In this document: positions 39,549 to 49,807 of the stretch, one piece after another | Position numbering within the stretch: the stretch's first letter is position 1 | How the letters are laid out: each line of letters opens with the position of its first letter | DNA from: Corynebacterium nuruki S6-4 | GTDB lineage: Bacteria; Actinomycetota; Actinomycetes; Mycobacteriales; Mycobacteriaceae | Length of the DNA: 64,000 nt | Direction of reading: 5' to 3' | NCBI RefSeq assembly: GCF_007970465.1 | Contig: NZ_CP042429.1 | Coordinates: 868,001-932,000 of the forward strand | Notes under the pieces: generated by a model | What the model saw: only the letters and a program-made list of their open reading frames with translations | What the model was told of the DNA's origin: nothing | Databases searched by the model: none | Made by a program: the position numbers and the translations under genes

Positions 39549-39869
39549 CTCGTCCTCGGTGAAGAGGTAGTCGAGGATCTCGTCATCCCGCCAGCCGCCG
39601 TCGGCGAGCAGGGCGATCACGCCCGGGACGAACCGGTTGATCTCACCGTGCCGCGCATCGCCGCCGAGGAAGCGGGCGGGGATGCGGCGCACGCCGTCCT
39701 GTTCGACGGCGATGAGGCGGTGCTGGTTGAGGTCGTCGAAGACCCGGGTCACCTGGACGCCGAGGCGTTCTGCCACGTCAGGGACGGTGAGGGTCTCTTC
39801 GCCGGCGGGGAGCCCGGACCGGTCCCCGGGGCCGCTGGTGCTGGTGTTGCTGTCGTTGTCGGTACTCAC
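39462..39869 (-). CDS. Rv2175c-family winged-helix DNA-binding protein
   Basis: A 135-residue protein: a Ser/Thr-rich N-terminus, a MerR/winged-helix-like segment (LTVPDVAERLGVQVTRVFDD at about residues 31-50), and the C-terminal Rv2175c domain from about residue 75. In M. tuberculosis the homologue is phosphorylated by PknL, whose gene is divergent and adjacent there as here. The GTG start has TAAGGT 7 bases upstream and no Shine-Dalgarno sequence. Its 3' end overlaps mptA by 87 bases. Confidence 0.88.
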   Translation of the reverse strand: MSTDNDSNTSTSGPGDRSGLPAGEETLTVPDVAERLGVQVTRVFDDLNQHRLIAVEQDGVRRIPARFLGGDARHGEINRFVPGVIALLADGGWRDDEILDYLFTEDESLPGRPVDALHGHLAREVMRRAQALAIG

Positions 39870-39876
39870 GGCTTCA

Positions 39877-39882
39877 ACCTTA
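39877..39882 (-). promoter_or_regulatory. -10 box of the Rv2175c-type gene (TAAGGT)
   Basis: It ends 7 bases before the GTG at 39869; probable leaderless transcript. It lies 14 bases from the pknL -10 box, back to back. Confidence 0.5.
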
Positions 39883-39896
39883 TCCCGTCCTCCCCG

Positions 39897-39902
39897 TATA
39901 AT
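39897..39902 (+). promoter_or_regulatory. -10 box of pknL (TATAAT)
   Basis: Full consensus TATAAT; transcription would start near 39909, giving a leader of about 70 bases with AGGAGG at 39963. Confidence 0.6.
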
Positions 39903-39981
39903 CGCCCGGTACCCTCGGGGACGGGGACAACACCGACGAACACCGACCGGACAGAGAATCACAGGAGGCGAGGCGGCTACC

Positions 39982-42213
39982 GTGGCACCGCATCTTCAGG
40001 CAGGGGACCTCATCGACGGCAGGTACCGTGTCGGGGCGACCATCGCCCGGGGCGGAATGTCGACCGTGTACCACTGCGTGGACACCCGGCTGGACCGCGA
40101 CATCGCCGCCAAGGTGATGGACCCCTCCCTGGCCGCCGACCCGGCGTCCCGGACCCGTTTCGAGCGGGAGGCGCGCGCCGTCGCCCAGCTCAACCACCCC
40201 TGCCTGGTCAACGTCTTCGACCAGGGGGTGGACCACCGTCCGACCGGGGACACGGTGTTCCTCATCATGGAACTGGTCCCCGGCGGCACCCTCCGGGAAC
40301 TGCTGCGGGAACGCGGCGCCATGCCCCCGTACGCCGCCCTGGCGGTCATGGCCCCGGTCCTCGAGGCGCTCGCCCTCGCCCACGAGCACGGCATGGTGCA
40401 CCGGGACGTCAAACCGGACAATGTCCTCATCCGGGAGGACCACCAGGTCAAACTCGCGGACTTCGGCCTGGTGCGCGCCGCCCACCGGCACCGCCGCACC
40501 GACGGTGGCCCCGTCCTCGGCACCGCCGCCTACCTCTCCCCCGAGCAGATCCGCGACGGCGCCGCCGGCCCCACCAGCGACGTCTACTCCGCCGGGATCC
40601 TGCTGTTCGAACTGCTCACCGGGGCTCCACCGTTCCGCGGCGCCACACCCGACGAGACCGCCCGGATGCGGCTGGACGCCGAGGTCCCCCCGCCGTCGTC
40701 ACGGATCGCCGGAGTCCCCCCGGAACTCGATGAACTCGTCCATCGCGCAACCGCCCAGGATCCGGCGGACCGGTACGCCGACGGCGCGGAGTTCCTCGCC
40801 GCGGTGACCGAGACGCGGCGGACGCTCCGGCTGCCGGACTTCGCCGTCCCCGCACCGCGACTCTCCGCGGTCGGGCGGGCTCTCGCCGGGTCCGAGTTCG
40901 GCGACCGGCTCAGCTGGGACGACGACGCGATGTCGACCAGCTTCGTGGCCCCGGTACCGGAGACCACCGTCGTCGACCGGCAGCAGGCCGCCCACACCGC
41001 GCGGACCCGCTACCAGGAACAGCCGCCGGTTCCCCCGCAGCAGCAGGTACCCGCGGCACCCGCCCCGGCTCCTGTGCCCCGGGCGGGCGGTACCGGCGGC
41101 CCCGGCGGTGGTGTTCCGGCACCGCCGCTGACGAACCGGCGTCCCCTCGTCACCGTCATCTGGTCGGTGGTCGTCGTCGCCCTGGTCGCCGTCGTCGCCC
41201 TCGGCGCCTGGTGGCTGACCTCCGGCCGCTACGGCGAGATCCCCCAGGTCCTGGGCCGCGACGTCACCTCCGCCCGGTCCGCCGTCGAAGACGCCGGGTT
41301 CACCGCCACCGTCAACGAGGTCTGGTCCGACGACCAGCCGCAGCAGGCCGTCGCGGGGACCGACCCCGACGGCGGCTCCCGGGTGGTCCGCGGCAGTGAC
41401 GTCGCCGTCCTCGTCTCCCGCGGCAGGCCCACCGTCCCGCAGCCCGGCCAGGCGGACACCCTCTCCGCCTACCAGGCCAAGCTCACCGACCGGACGCTCA
41501 CCTGGCATGTCGGCGATGACGTCTGGTCGGACTCCGTGCCTGTCGGCGTCGTCGCCGAGACCGACCCGGCACCCGGCAACGCGGTCGCCACGGGCACGAC
41601 GGTGACCCTGCACGTCAGCAAGGGCGCCCGGCCCGTCACCCTTCCGGACGTCACCGGCCAGTCCGAGGACCGGGCCCGCAGCACGCTCGAGGCCGCGGGT
41701 GTGAAGGTCGACGGCATCGACCGACGCTTCGACGACCGGACCGACGGCGGGGACGCCGTGGGCACCTCCCCCGCCGCCGGGGCCGAGGTACCGTCCGGGT
41801 CGGCGGTGCGGCTCATCATCTCCTCGGCCATCGAGGTCCCCGACGTCACCGGGAAGTCCGAGTCGAAGGCGCAGGACGCCCTGCGCAAGGCCGGTCTCAA
41901 CCCGGTCATCGGGGAGGGGACGGACGCTGAGAGCAAGGTCGGTGCCGGCGACATAGCCACCCAGGAGCCGGCGGCGGGGACCCGGGTCGATCCGTCGCAG
42001 TCCACGACCGTGACGCTGCATCCCTCGACGGTCTCCCAGGTGCCGCTGGTCATCGGCAGCACCGTCAAGGAGGCGAAGAAGGCGCTGACGGACGCAGGGT
42101 ACAAGGTCAAGGTGACCGGCAAGTCCAGCTCCGGTGCCCGGGTCGTCACCCAGTCCCCCGGTCCGCTGACCAGGAAGTCGAAGGGGACGACGGTCGAGAT
42201 CCGCGGGATCTGA
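39982..42213 (+). CDS. pknL: Serine/threonine protein kinase PknL with five PASTA domains
   Basis: Membrane receptor kinase of 743 residues. Kinase domain about residues 15-280: ARGGMSTVY glycine loop, Lys44, HRDVKPDN (Asp142) and DFG (Asp160). A Pro/Ala-rich linker leads to one membrane helix (about 391-413), followed outside by five PASTA repeats to the C-terminus, which bind peptidoglycan or lipid II fragments in related kinases. M. tuberculosis PknL lacks PASTA repeats. The GTG start follows AGGAGG (13 bases) and GAGGCGG (5 bases). Confidence 0.95.
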   Translation: MAPHLQAGDLIDGRYRVGATIARGGMSTVYHCVDTRLDRDIAAKVMDPSLAADPASRTRFEREARAVAQLNHPCLVNVFDQGVDHRPTGDTVFLIMELVPGGTLRELLRERGAMPPYAALAVMAPVLEALALAHEHGMVHRDVKPDNVLIREDHQVKLADFGLVRAAHRHRRTDGGPVLGTAAYLSPEQIRDGAAGPTSDVYSAGILLFELLTGAPPFRGATPDETARMRLDAEVPPPSSRIAGVPPELDELVHRATAQDPADRYADGAEFLAAVTETRRTLRLPDFAVPAPRLSAVGRALAGSEFGDRLSWDDDAMSTSFVAPVPETTVVDRQQAAHTARTRYQEQPPVPPQQQVPAAPAPAPVPRAGGTGGPGGGVPAPPLTNRRPLVTVIWSVVVVALVAVVALGAWWLTSGRYGEIPQVLGRDVTSARSAVEDAGFTATVNEVWSDDQPQQAVAGTDPDGGSRVVRGSDVAVLVSRGRPTVPQPGQADTLSAYQAKLTDRTLTWHVGDDVWSDSVPVGVVAETDPAPGNAVATGTTVTLHVSKGARPVTLPDVTGQSEDRARSTLEAAGVKVDGIDRRFDDRTDGGDAVGTSPAAGAEVPSGSAVRLIISSAIEVPDVTGKSESKAQDALRKAGLNPVIGEGTDAESKVGAGDIATQEPAAGTRVDPSQSTTVTLHPSTVSQVPLVIGSTVKEAKKALTDAGYKVKVTGKSSSGARVVTQSPGPLTRKSKGTTVEIRGI

Positions 42214-42251
42214 CCGGGTAGCCGGGTGACCGGCAACTCCCCCCCCGTCCC

Positions 42252-42349
42252 GCGGTTTTTCACACCTGTCGACCGGAAGCAGCCGACTCCGCAGCGCTCT
42301 GACCTGCATGTCTCATGAAATGGGACACGGGCGAGGTGTGAAAAACCGC
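42252..42349. repeat. 16-base perfect inverted repeat, 66-base loop, at the pknL/aroG junction
   Basis: GCGGTTTTTCACACCT (42252-42267) is the exact complement of 42334-42349. The right arm overlaps the base of the aroG terminator, so the two structures compete. Confidence 0.7.
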
Positions 42350-42376
42350 CCCGGCACGCTCATCGTGCCGGGGCGG
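42346..42376 (-). terminator. Terminator of aroG
   Basis: A 13-base perfect stem (CCGCCCCGGCACG and complement) with loop CTCAT; on the minus strand it is followed by a TTTTT run. Confidence 0.9.
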
Positions 42377-42403
42377 TCTCCGTGGGGAACTACCAGGACT
42401 CCC

Positions 42404-44363
<1,960 letters not shown>

Positions 44364-44371
44364 GACCCGAC

Positions 44372-44377
44372 AGTCTA
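44372..44377 (-). promoter_or_regulatory. -10 box of the RNase AS gene (TAGACT)
   Basis: TAGACT ends 8 bases before ATG 44363; leaderless pattern. Confidence 0.45.
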
Positions 44378-46669
44378 GTCGTCCCGGTGACCCGTCAGGT
44401 CGTCCTGTCCGTACATCTGACGCTCCAGTTCCCCGGCCAGCATCCCGGAGTACACGGTGGTGAGATGGTCGTCATCCCGGTACACCAGCACGTTGCCGAC
44501 CACCCCGGGGCACCGTTGCGCCGTACACAGGGCATCGGTGAGGTCGATGTTCGTGGCCCGCAGTCCGGACGCCGGCCCGAAGGCCGCCAGCGCGGGATTC
44601 TGCGGCGCCAGCGTCTGTGCCCGGGCCGTGCCGCAGTCCTTGCCGGGGTCGGACTGCCGGTAGAAACCGTCGGCGACGCACAGCCGGGGGTCGATCTCGT
44701 TACCGTCGGAGTCCCGGATCCACGGAGTGTCCCGGACACTCCAGGTGTGGATCCCGGCCGCCGAGAAACTGCGGACCACGTCGACATAGCCCTGGGGCAC
44801 GACATCCGGTCCCTCACCGGTGTCGGTCGTCGGCCGGGTGGTCGTCATGAACACCCCGTCGGTGGGCGGGTTGTCGAGGATGTACCGGCGGACGTTCTGG
44901 TCCCACTCGATACACTCCGGGTAGTCGTGGCCGTCCCATTTCATCTGGTCGGACGGGCCGAGCACGCAGCCCAGTTTGAGGATCGGCACGATCCGCAGGT
45001 GACGGTCCCGGCCGACGGCGTCCAGGGCGGGCAGCAGCTGCTCCGAGTGGGAGCCGCCCACGAGGTAGATGGTCCGCTTCGCCGCCGTATCACCGTAGGC
45101 GCAGGACTGGGCCGACGCGTTGAAGTCACGGGTACGGATCACGTCCGTGTCCTCGTAGCGTCCGACACAGCCGTCGGCCTGGGTCGCCGGCTGGGCGTCG
45201 CCCTCGAAGGACGGGTTGGGTCGGATCTCGACCCGGGTCGGCAACGGGACCTGCCGCAGCAGCGCGTCCGGTCCCGGATACCGTCCCGGGTCGATCGGCT
45301 GGGCCAGCAGTTCCGCCCGGCGGTGGTCGTCGGCCCGGCTCGCGGCAGGACCACTGGCCAGCACCAGTCCGGTGACGACGACCATGACGACCACGGCCAC
45401 GGCGGGAACCACCCCGGCCCGCCGGTACCCCGACTGCAGGGCTGCCCACACATACGCCGGCGAGGTCAGCACCCGGGACCGGGCGGGCTTCCCGCGCTGC
45501 CGCAGCGGCGTCTCGATGTACCGTTCGGTCAGCCACGCCAGGCCCAGGGAGCCGACGATCACCGTGACACCCACGACGAGTCCGCCGACCATCCCGAGGC
45601 TCGCGGTGACACCGGAGGATCCGGCGACCTGGCCCCGGATGGTGCCCGAGTTGACGGTCCACAGGTACGTCGCCAGCACCAGCAGCGGCCAGTGCCACAG
45701 GTACAGGCTGTAGGAGATCCGCCCGAGCGTCTGGAACGGCCGGGACTGCAGCAGCCGGGTCACCCCGCGCCCGACCGCGGGATCACCCTCGGCGGCATCG
45801 CCGGCCACCGGATTCCCGGACAGGACGACAAGCGCGGCACCGGCCAACGGCACGAGGGTCCAGGGCCCGGGGAACTCCGCGGCCCCGTCGAGCAGGAGGC
45901 CGGTGCACACGATGAACAGCACACCCGCCACCCCGGCGGCCACCCGCAGCCGCTCGAGGGCCGCGGGCAGGGCCTTACCGAGCACCAGGATCCCGAAGAG
46001 TCCGCCGAGGCCGATCTCCCAGAACCGGCTGAGCGGGGAATAGTAGTTCCAGCTCTGGTCCACCTGGTGCAGCGCGACCGCGTAGCAGAAGCTGGCCACC
46101 GTCCCCGCCGCCAGCAGCCAGTACAGCAGGAGGGACGCCACCCGCTGGCGGCGTCCGGTCAGCACCGCGACCACGACGACCGCGACGAGTGAGGCGACGT
46201 AGATCTGCAGCTGCACGGACATCGACCAGATGTGCTGGAACACGCTCACGGAGCTGCTGATCGACGCGTACGCGGCCCCCACCTCGGCGAGGTGGATGTT
46301 CTGCCGGTAGAGCAGGGACGCCGCGGCGTCCTCCCCGACCCCGACCCACCGGGCCGCCGGGTAGGCGAGCAGGGCGATCGCCAGGGACACCGCAACCACC
46401 GTGACCAGCGCCGGGTAGAGCCGGCGGAAGATCCGCAGCACCGACTGCACCAGCGTGAGTCCGTGCCGGTTCAGCGCGTTGCGGATCTGCGGGCCGAAGA
46501 AGAACACGCCGCCGAGGAACAGGAACACGTCCACGCCCGAGGAGACCCGCCCGACGAAGACGTGGAAGACCACCACGAGCGCGATGGCCAGGCCCCGCAG
46601 CCCGTCGACGTCCCGGCGGTGCCCGCCCCGGCGGCTCCGGGCGGCAGGAGGCGTGTCTGTGTCTGTCAT
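44375..46669 (-). CDS. Acyltransferase-3 / SGNH membrane O-acyltransferase
   Basis: A 764-residue OafA/YrhL-type protein. The N-terminal ~400 residues form the acyltransferase-3 membrane domain with about 10 helices (DVDGLRGLAIALVVVFH, SYSLYLWHWPLLV). After a further helix (about 450) comes an extracellular SGNH-like domain starting near residue 550 with VGGSHSEQL, carrying the nucleophile Ser. Such enzymes acetylate surface sugars or envelope lipids; the acceptor here is unknown, but mptC and PIM genes are neighbours. ATG 46669 has TAAGAT 10 bases upstream. Confidence 0.88.
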   Translation of the reverse strand: MTDTDTPPAARSRRGGHRRDVDGLRGLAIALVVVFHVFVGRVSSGVDVFLFLGGVFFFGPQIRNALNRHGLTLVQSVLRIFRRLYPALVTVVAVSLAIALLAYPAARWVGVGEDAAASLLYRQNIHLAEVGAAYASISSSVSVFQHIWSMSVQLQIYVASLVAVVVVAVLTGRRQRVASLLLYWLLAAGTVASFCYAVALHQVDQSWNYYSPLSRFWEIGLGGLFGILVLGKALPAALERLRVAAGVAGVLFIVCTGLLLDGAAEFPGPWTLVPLAGAALVVLSGNPVAGDAAEGDPAVGRGVTRLLQSRPFQTLGRISYSLYLWHWPLLVLATYLWTVNSGTIRGQVAGSSGVTASLGMVGGLVVGVTVIVGSLGLAWLTERYIETPLRQRGKPARSRVLTSPAYVWAALQSGYRRAGVVPAVAVVVMVVVTGLVLASGPAASRADDHRRAELLAQPIDPGRYPGPDALLRQVPLPTRVEIRPNPSFEGDAQPATQADGCVGRYEDTDVIRTRDFNASAQSCAYGDTAAKRTIYLVGGSHSEQLLPALDAVGRDRHLRIVPILKLGCVLGPSDQMKWDGHDYPECIEWDQNVRRYILDNPPTDGVFMTTTRPTTDTGEGPDVVPQGYVDVVRSFSAAGIHTWSVRDTPWIRDSDGNEIDPRLCVADGFYRQSDPGKDCGTARAQTLAPQNPALAAFGPASGLRATNIDLTDALCTAQRCPGVVGNVLVYRDDDHLTTVYSGMLAGELERQMYGQDDLTGHRDD

Positions 46670-46761
46670 GGTGGGGACGATCTTATCGTGGCCGTCGACC
46701 GCATCCCCGGCAAAGGGCGACCTTTCCTCAGGGTTGTCCCCGGGCCGTGCACCGGCTGTAA

Positions 46762-46767
46762 TACGCT
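46762..46767 (+). promoter_or_regulatory. -10 box of mptC (TACGCT)
   Basis: TACGCT 7 bases before GTG 46775; leaderless pattern, divergent from the acyltransferase gene. Confidence 0.4.
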
Positions 46768-46774
46768 GGCCTCC

Positions 46775-48007
46775 GTGGAACACACTCCCCCCGGGCGCCG
46801 GAGCGCCCGCCCCGTCATCGTCGCCGGCGCCGTCGTTCTGGTCATCGCGACCGTCTGTGCCGTCCTCCGGTTCTTCGTCAACACCGGCGGTGTGGTCTAC
46901 CACATCGACTTCGACGTCTACCGGGCCGGCGGCCGGGCGGTCCTCGACAGCATCCCGCTCTACGAGGGCAGCTTCGCCGTCGGCGGGATCACGCTCCCGT
47001 TCACCTATCCCCCGCTGTCGGCACTCGCCTTCGTCCCGACCGCGGTGCTGCCCACCGATGTCGGGGCCGTGCTGTTCAACCTCGTCAGCCTCGCCGCACT
47101 CGCGGCGACCGTCGCCGTCGTCCTGCAGGCGGCGGCCCGTGAGGCCGGCCGGACGCTGTCCCGCCGCACCCTGTGGGCGGTCTCCTGTGCCGTGGTCCCG
47201 CTGGCGGTCTGGCTGTGGCCGGTGAACTCGACCCTCGGCTACGGGCAGATCAACGTCGTGCTCATGCTGCTCGTCGTCGCCGATCTCCTGCTGCCGCGGA
47301 CCCCGTGGCCGCGCGGCATGCTCATCGGCCTCGCCGCCGCGCTGAAGCTCACCCCCGCGGTCTTCGGCCTGATGTTCCTGCTGCGCCGGCAGTGGCGTGA
47401 GGCCGCCACCTCGGTCGTCTCCGGCGTGGCGTTCTCCGCCCTGGCGTGGCTGATCCTGCCGGGCGACTCGCACCGGTACTGGACCGAGACCATCAGCGAC
47501 CCGACCCGCATCGGCGGTCTGGCCTACTCCGCCAACCAGTCCTGGCGCGGCGTGGCCGCCCGGTTCACCGACGGCCCCGGCCAGGAACACCTCTGGCTCG
47601 TCCTCGCCGTCGTCACCGCGGTGGCGGTCATCGTGGTGATGCTGCGTCAGCTCGCGGTCGGCGCGGTCGCGGCGGCGGTGTGCACCAACAGCCTGCTCGG
47701 GCTGCTGGCCTCACCGGTGTCCTGGGCGCACCACTGGGTGTGGGTGCTCCCCATGCTCGTGATCCTCGGGGCCGCCTGGTGGTGGGGACGCCGTCCCGGC
47801 GCCCTCGCACTCTTCACGGTGATCCTGCTGCTGTCGACGGTCCTGGTATTCCACGTCTGGTACCCCTCCAAGGACAATGTGGAACTCGACTGGTCGCTGA
47901 TCATGAAGGTGACCGGCGCGGAGTTCGTCGTCCTCGGCGTGATCTGGCTGGTGGCGGGGGCCGTGGCCCCCGCCCTCGCCCGCGCAGGTTCGTCTCAGAG
48001 ACGGTAG
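46775..48007 (+). CDS. mptC: alpha-1,2-mannosyltransferase (GT87), MptC-like
   Basis: GT-C membrane mannosyltransferase of 410 residues adding alpha-1,2 mannose branches to the lipomannan backbone. GT87 features: IDFDVYRAGGRAVLDSIPLYEG with the catalytic acidic loop after the first membrane helix, PFTYPPLSAL, and AHHWVWVLP late in the protein; about 9-10 membrane segments. It matches Rv2181 by position and family. The GTG start at 46775 follows TACGCT at 7 bases. The 3' end overlaps plsC by 13 bases. Confidence 0.9.
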   Translation: MEHTPPGRRSARPVIVAGAVVLVIATVCAVLRFFVNTGGVVYHIDFDVYRAGGRAVLDSIPLYEGSFAVGGITLPFTYPPLSALAFVPTAVLPTDVGAVLFNLVSLAALAATVAVVLQAAAREAGRTLSRRTLWAVSCAVVPLAVWLWPVNSTLGYGQINVVLMLLVVADLLLPRTPWPRGMLIGLAAALKLTPAVFGLMFLLRRQWREAATSVVSGVAFSALAWLILPGDSHRYWTETISDPTRIGGLAYSANQSWRGVAARFTDGPGQEHLWLVLAVVTAVAVIVVMLRQLAVGAVAAAVCTNSLLGLLASPVSWAHHWVWVLPMLVILGAAWWWGRRPGALALFTVILLLSTVLVFHVWYPSKDNVELDWSLIMKVTGAEFVVLGVIWLVAGAVAPALARAGSSQRR

Positions 48008-48774
48008 CGCAGGAACCGCGGCCGCGGCTTCTCGCCGAGCACGAGCCCCGTCCCCGGTTCCGCCCCTGCCGGGTACCCCTCCCCGGCCTCGAGCGACTTC
48101 TTGACGTCGGCGGCGTACACGTCCTCGACGTACTCCTGCCCCGACAACGCCGCGAGTGCGCGCATCGTGTGGTCGGTCAGTGCCCGCGCCTGCGCGTGGG
48201 AGTCCCCGGCACCGGCGAAATCGGCCGGGTCGATCGGGTCACCGACGACGACGCCCACCCGGTAGGGACGCAGCAGCCAGGAGCCGGCGACATTCGCCTT
48301 CTGCGTGTCGATCATCGCGACCGGGTAGACGGGCACACCGGATTCCAGGGCCATCCGGGCCATGCCGGTCTTCCCCCGGTACAGCCGACCGTCCGGTGAC
48401 CGCGTCCCCTCCGGGTACATGCCCAGCGGATCACCCTTGGCGAGCACGCCGAGGGCGGTGTGCAGGGCGGCGTCCTGCTGCGACTTGTCCTGGCGGTCGA
48501 TGGGCACCTGCCCGACCGAGGAGAAGAACCACTTCTGGATCCCGCCGGCGAACCCGGGGGTGGTGAAGTACTCCTTCTTGGCCAGGAAGGTCAGCTGCCG
48601 CTTCGCCAGCAGCGGGAAATACAGCGAGTCCATCACCGACAGGTGGTTCGAGGCCAGGATGACCGGGCCGCTGGACGGGATCTTCTCCAACCCCCTCTGG
48701 TACGGCCGGTTGTACAGCCACAGCCACGGTCCGATCACGACATTCTTCAACCACCAGTAGGTGCGGTTACGCAC
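47995..48774 (-). CDS. plsC: 1-acylglycerol-3-phosphate acyltransferase (PlsC family)
   Basis: Acylates lysophosphatidic acid in phospholipid synthesis, or a related glycolipid acceptor. 259 residues with the catalytic SNHLSVMDSL (H-x4-D) about 50 residues in and YPEGTRS for phosphate binding. GTG 48774 is selected because GGGAG lies 6 bases upstream; it overlaps the end of the ROK gene by 8 bases. It is the Rv2182c equivalent. Confidence 0.92.
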   Translation of the reverse strand: MRNRTYWWLKNVVIGPWLWLYNRPYQRGLEKIPSSGPVILASNHLSVMDSLYFPLLAKRQLTFLAKKEYFTTPGFAGGIQKWFFSSVGQVPIDRQDKSQQDAALHTALGVLAKGDPLGMYPEGTRSPDGRLYRGKTGMARMALESGVPVYPVAMIDTQKANVAGSWLLRPYRVGVVVGDPIDPADFAGAGDSHAQARALTDHTMRALAALSGQEYVEDVYAADVKKSLEAGEGYPAGAEPGTGLVLGEKPRPRFLRYRL

Positions 48775-49768
48775 GCGGAACTCCCTTTCTCTCGTCAGCA
48801 CCGCTCCGCACCGTCCCTGCGGCGAGAAGCGCCACGCCGATCATACCGGCGTCCGCCCCGAGGACCCCCGTCGCCACCCGCGCGAGCGGCCGGTGCCCGG
48901 CGCCGACGACCTCCCCCGCCATCTCCTCGACGGCACGGTCGAGGAAGAGGTCGGCGTCCCGGCTCACACCGCCGCCGACGACGATGAGCTCCGGGTCGAG
49001 GATCTCCTGCACGCTGGCGAGACCACGGCCGAGCCACACCGCAAAATCGTCGATGACCTCCTCCGCCAGCGGGTCACCCCGGCGTGCCAGGCGCACGACG
49101 TGCCGGCCGGTGATCTCCTCGGGGGCGGAGTGGTAGTGCTCGGCCAGGGCACTGTCCGGGTGCCGGCCGGTGGCGATGAACTCCCGTGCAGTCAGCTCCA
49201 GGGCACTGCCGGAGCAGTAGCGCTCCAGGCAGCCGCGTTTCCCGCAGGGGCAGGCCCGGCCGCCGCGGACGACGGTGAGGTGCCCGAATTCCGGGGCGGT
49301 GCCGAAGGAGCCGCGGTAGATCGTCCCGTCAGTGATGAGTGCCCCGCCGATGCCGGTGCCCACCGCGAAGTACACCCAGGTGTCGGCGTTGCGCCCCGGG
49401 CCGAGGAGCTGCTCGCCCCAGGCCGCGGCGTTCGCGTCATGTTCGAGCACGACCGGCAGTCCCAGGCGCCGGGTGAGCCGGTCCCGGATCTCGATGTCCC
49501 GCCACGGCAGGTGCGGCGCGAAACGGACCCGGGACTGGTCGGCGGTGATGAAGGCGGCGACGGCCAGGCCGACCGCCGACACCTCGTTGCGCACCCGCAG
49601 CAGGGTCACGACGTGGTCGATGGCGGTCTCCAGGGCCGCCACCGAACTCGGTGTGGGGAGCTGTTCGATGTCGAGGATCTCGCCGGCCGGGCTCACCACC
49701 GCTGCCCGGAGGTTCGTCCCCCCGATATCGATGCCGATCGTGGCAGCCGTGGATTCCATCTCCGACAT
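48767..49768 (-). CDS. glk: ROK-family glucokinase
   Basis: Sugar kinase of 333 residues phosphorylating glucose with ATP. GIDIGGTNLRAAVV is the phosphate loop, HDANAAAWGE holds the catalytic Asp, and GHLTV followed by CPCGKRGCLE is the ROK zinc site. The C. glutamicum glucokinase gene lies in the same neighbourhood, supporting the call; N-acetyl sugars remain possible. GGAGG is 4 bases before the ATG; a second ATG three codons later is an alternative. Confidence 0.88.
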   Translation of the reverse strand: MSEMESTAATIGIDIGGTNLRAAVVSPAGEILDIEQLPTPSSVAALETAIDHVVTLLRVRNEVSAVGLAVAAFITADQSRVRFAPHLPWRDIEIRDRLTRRLGLPVVLEHDANAAAWGEQLLGPGRNADTWVYFAVGTGIGGALITDGTIYRGSFGTAPEFGHLTVVRGGRACPCGKRGCLERYCSGSALELTAREFIATGRHPDSALAEHYHSAPEEITGRHVVRLARRGDPLAEEVIDDFAVWLGRGLASVQEILDPELIVVGGGVSRDADLFLDRAVEEMAGEVVGAGHRPLARVATGVLGADAGMIGVALLAAGTVRSGADERKGVPRA

Positions 49769-49807
49769 CTCTCCTCCGTCAACTGTGTAACCAGACCAGC
49801 GTATCGG

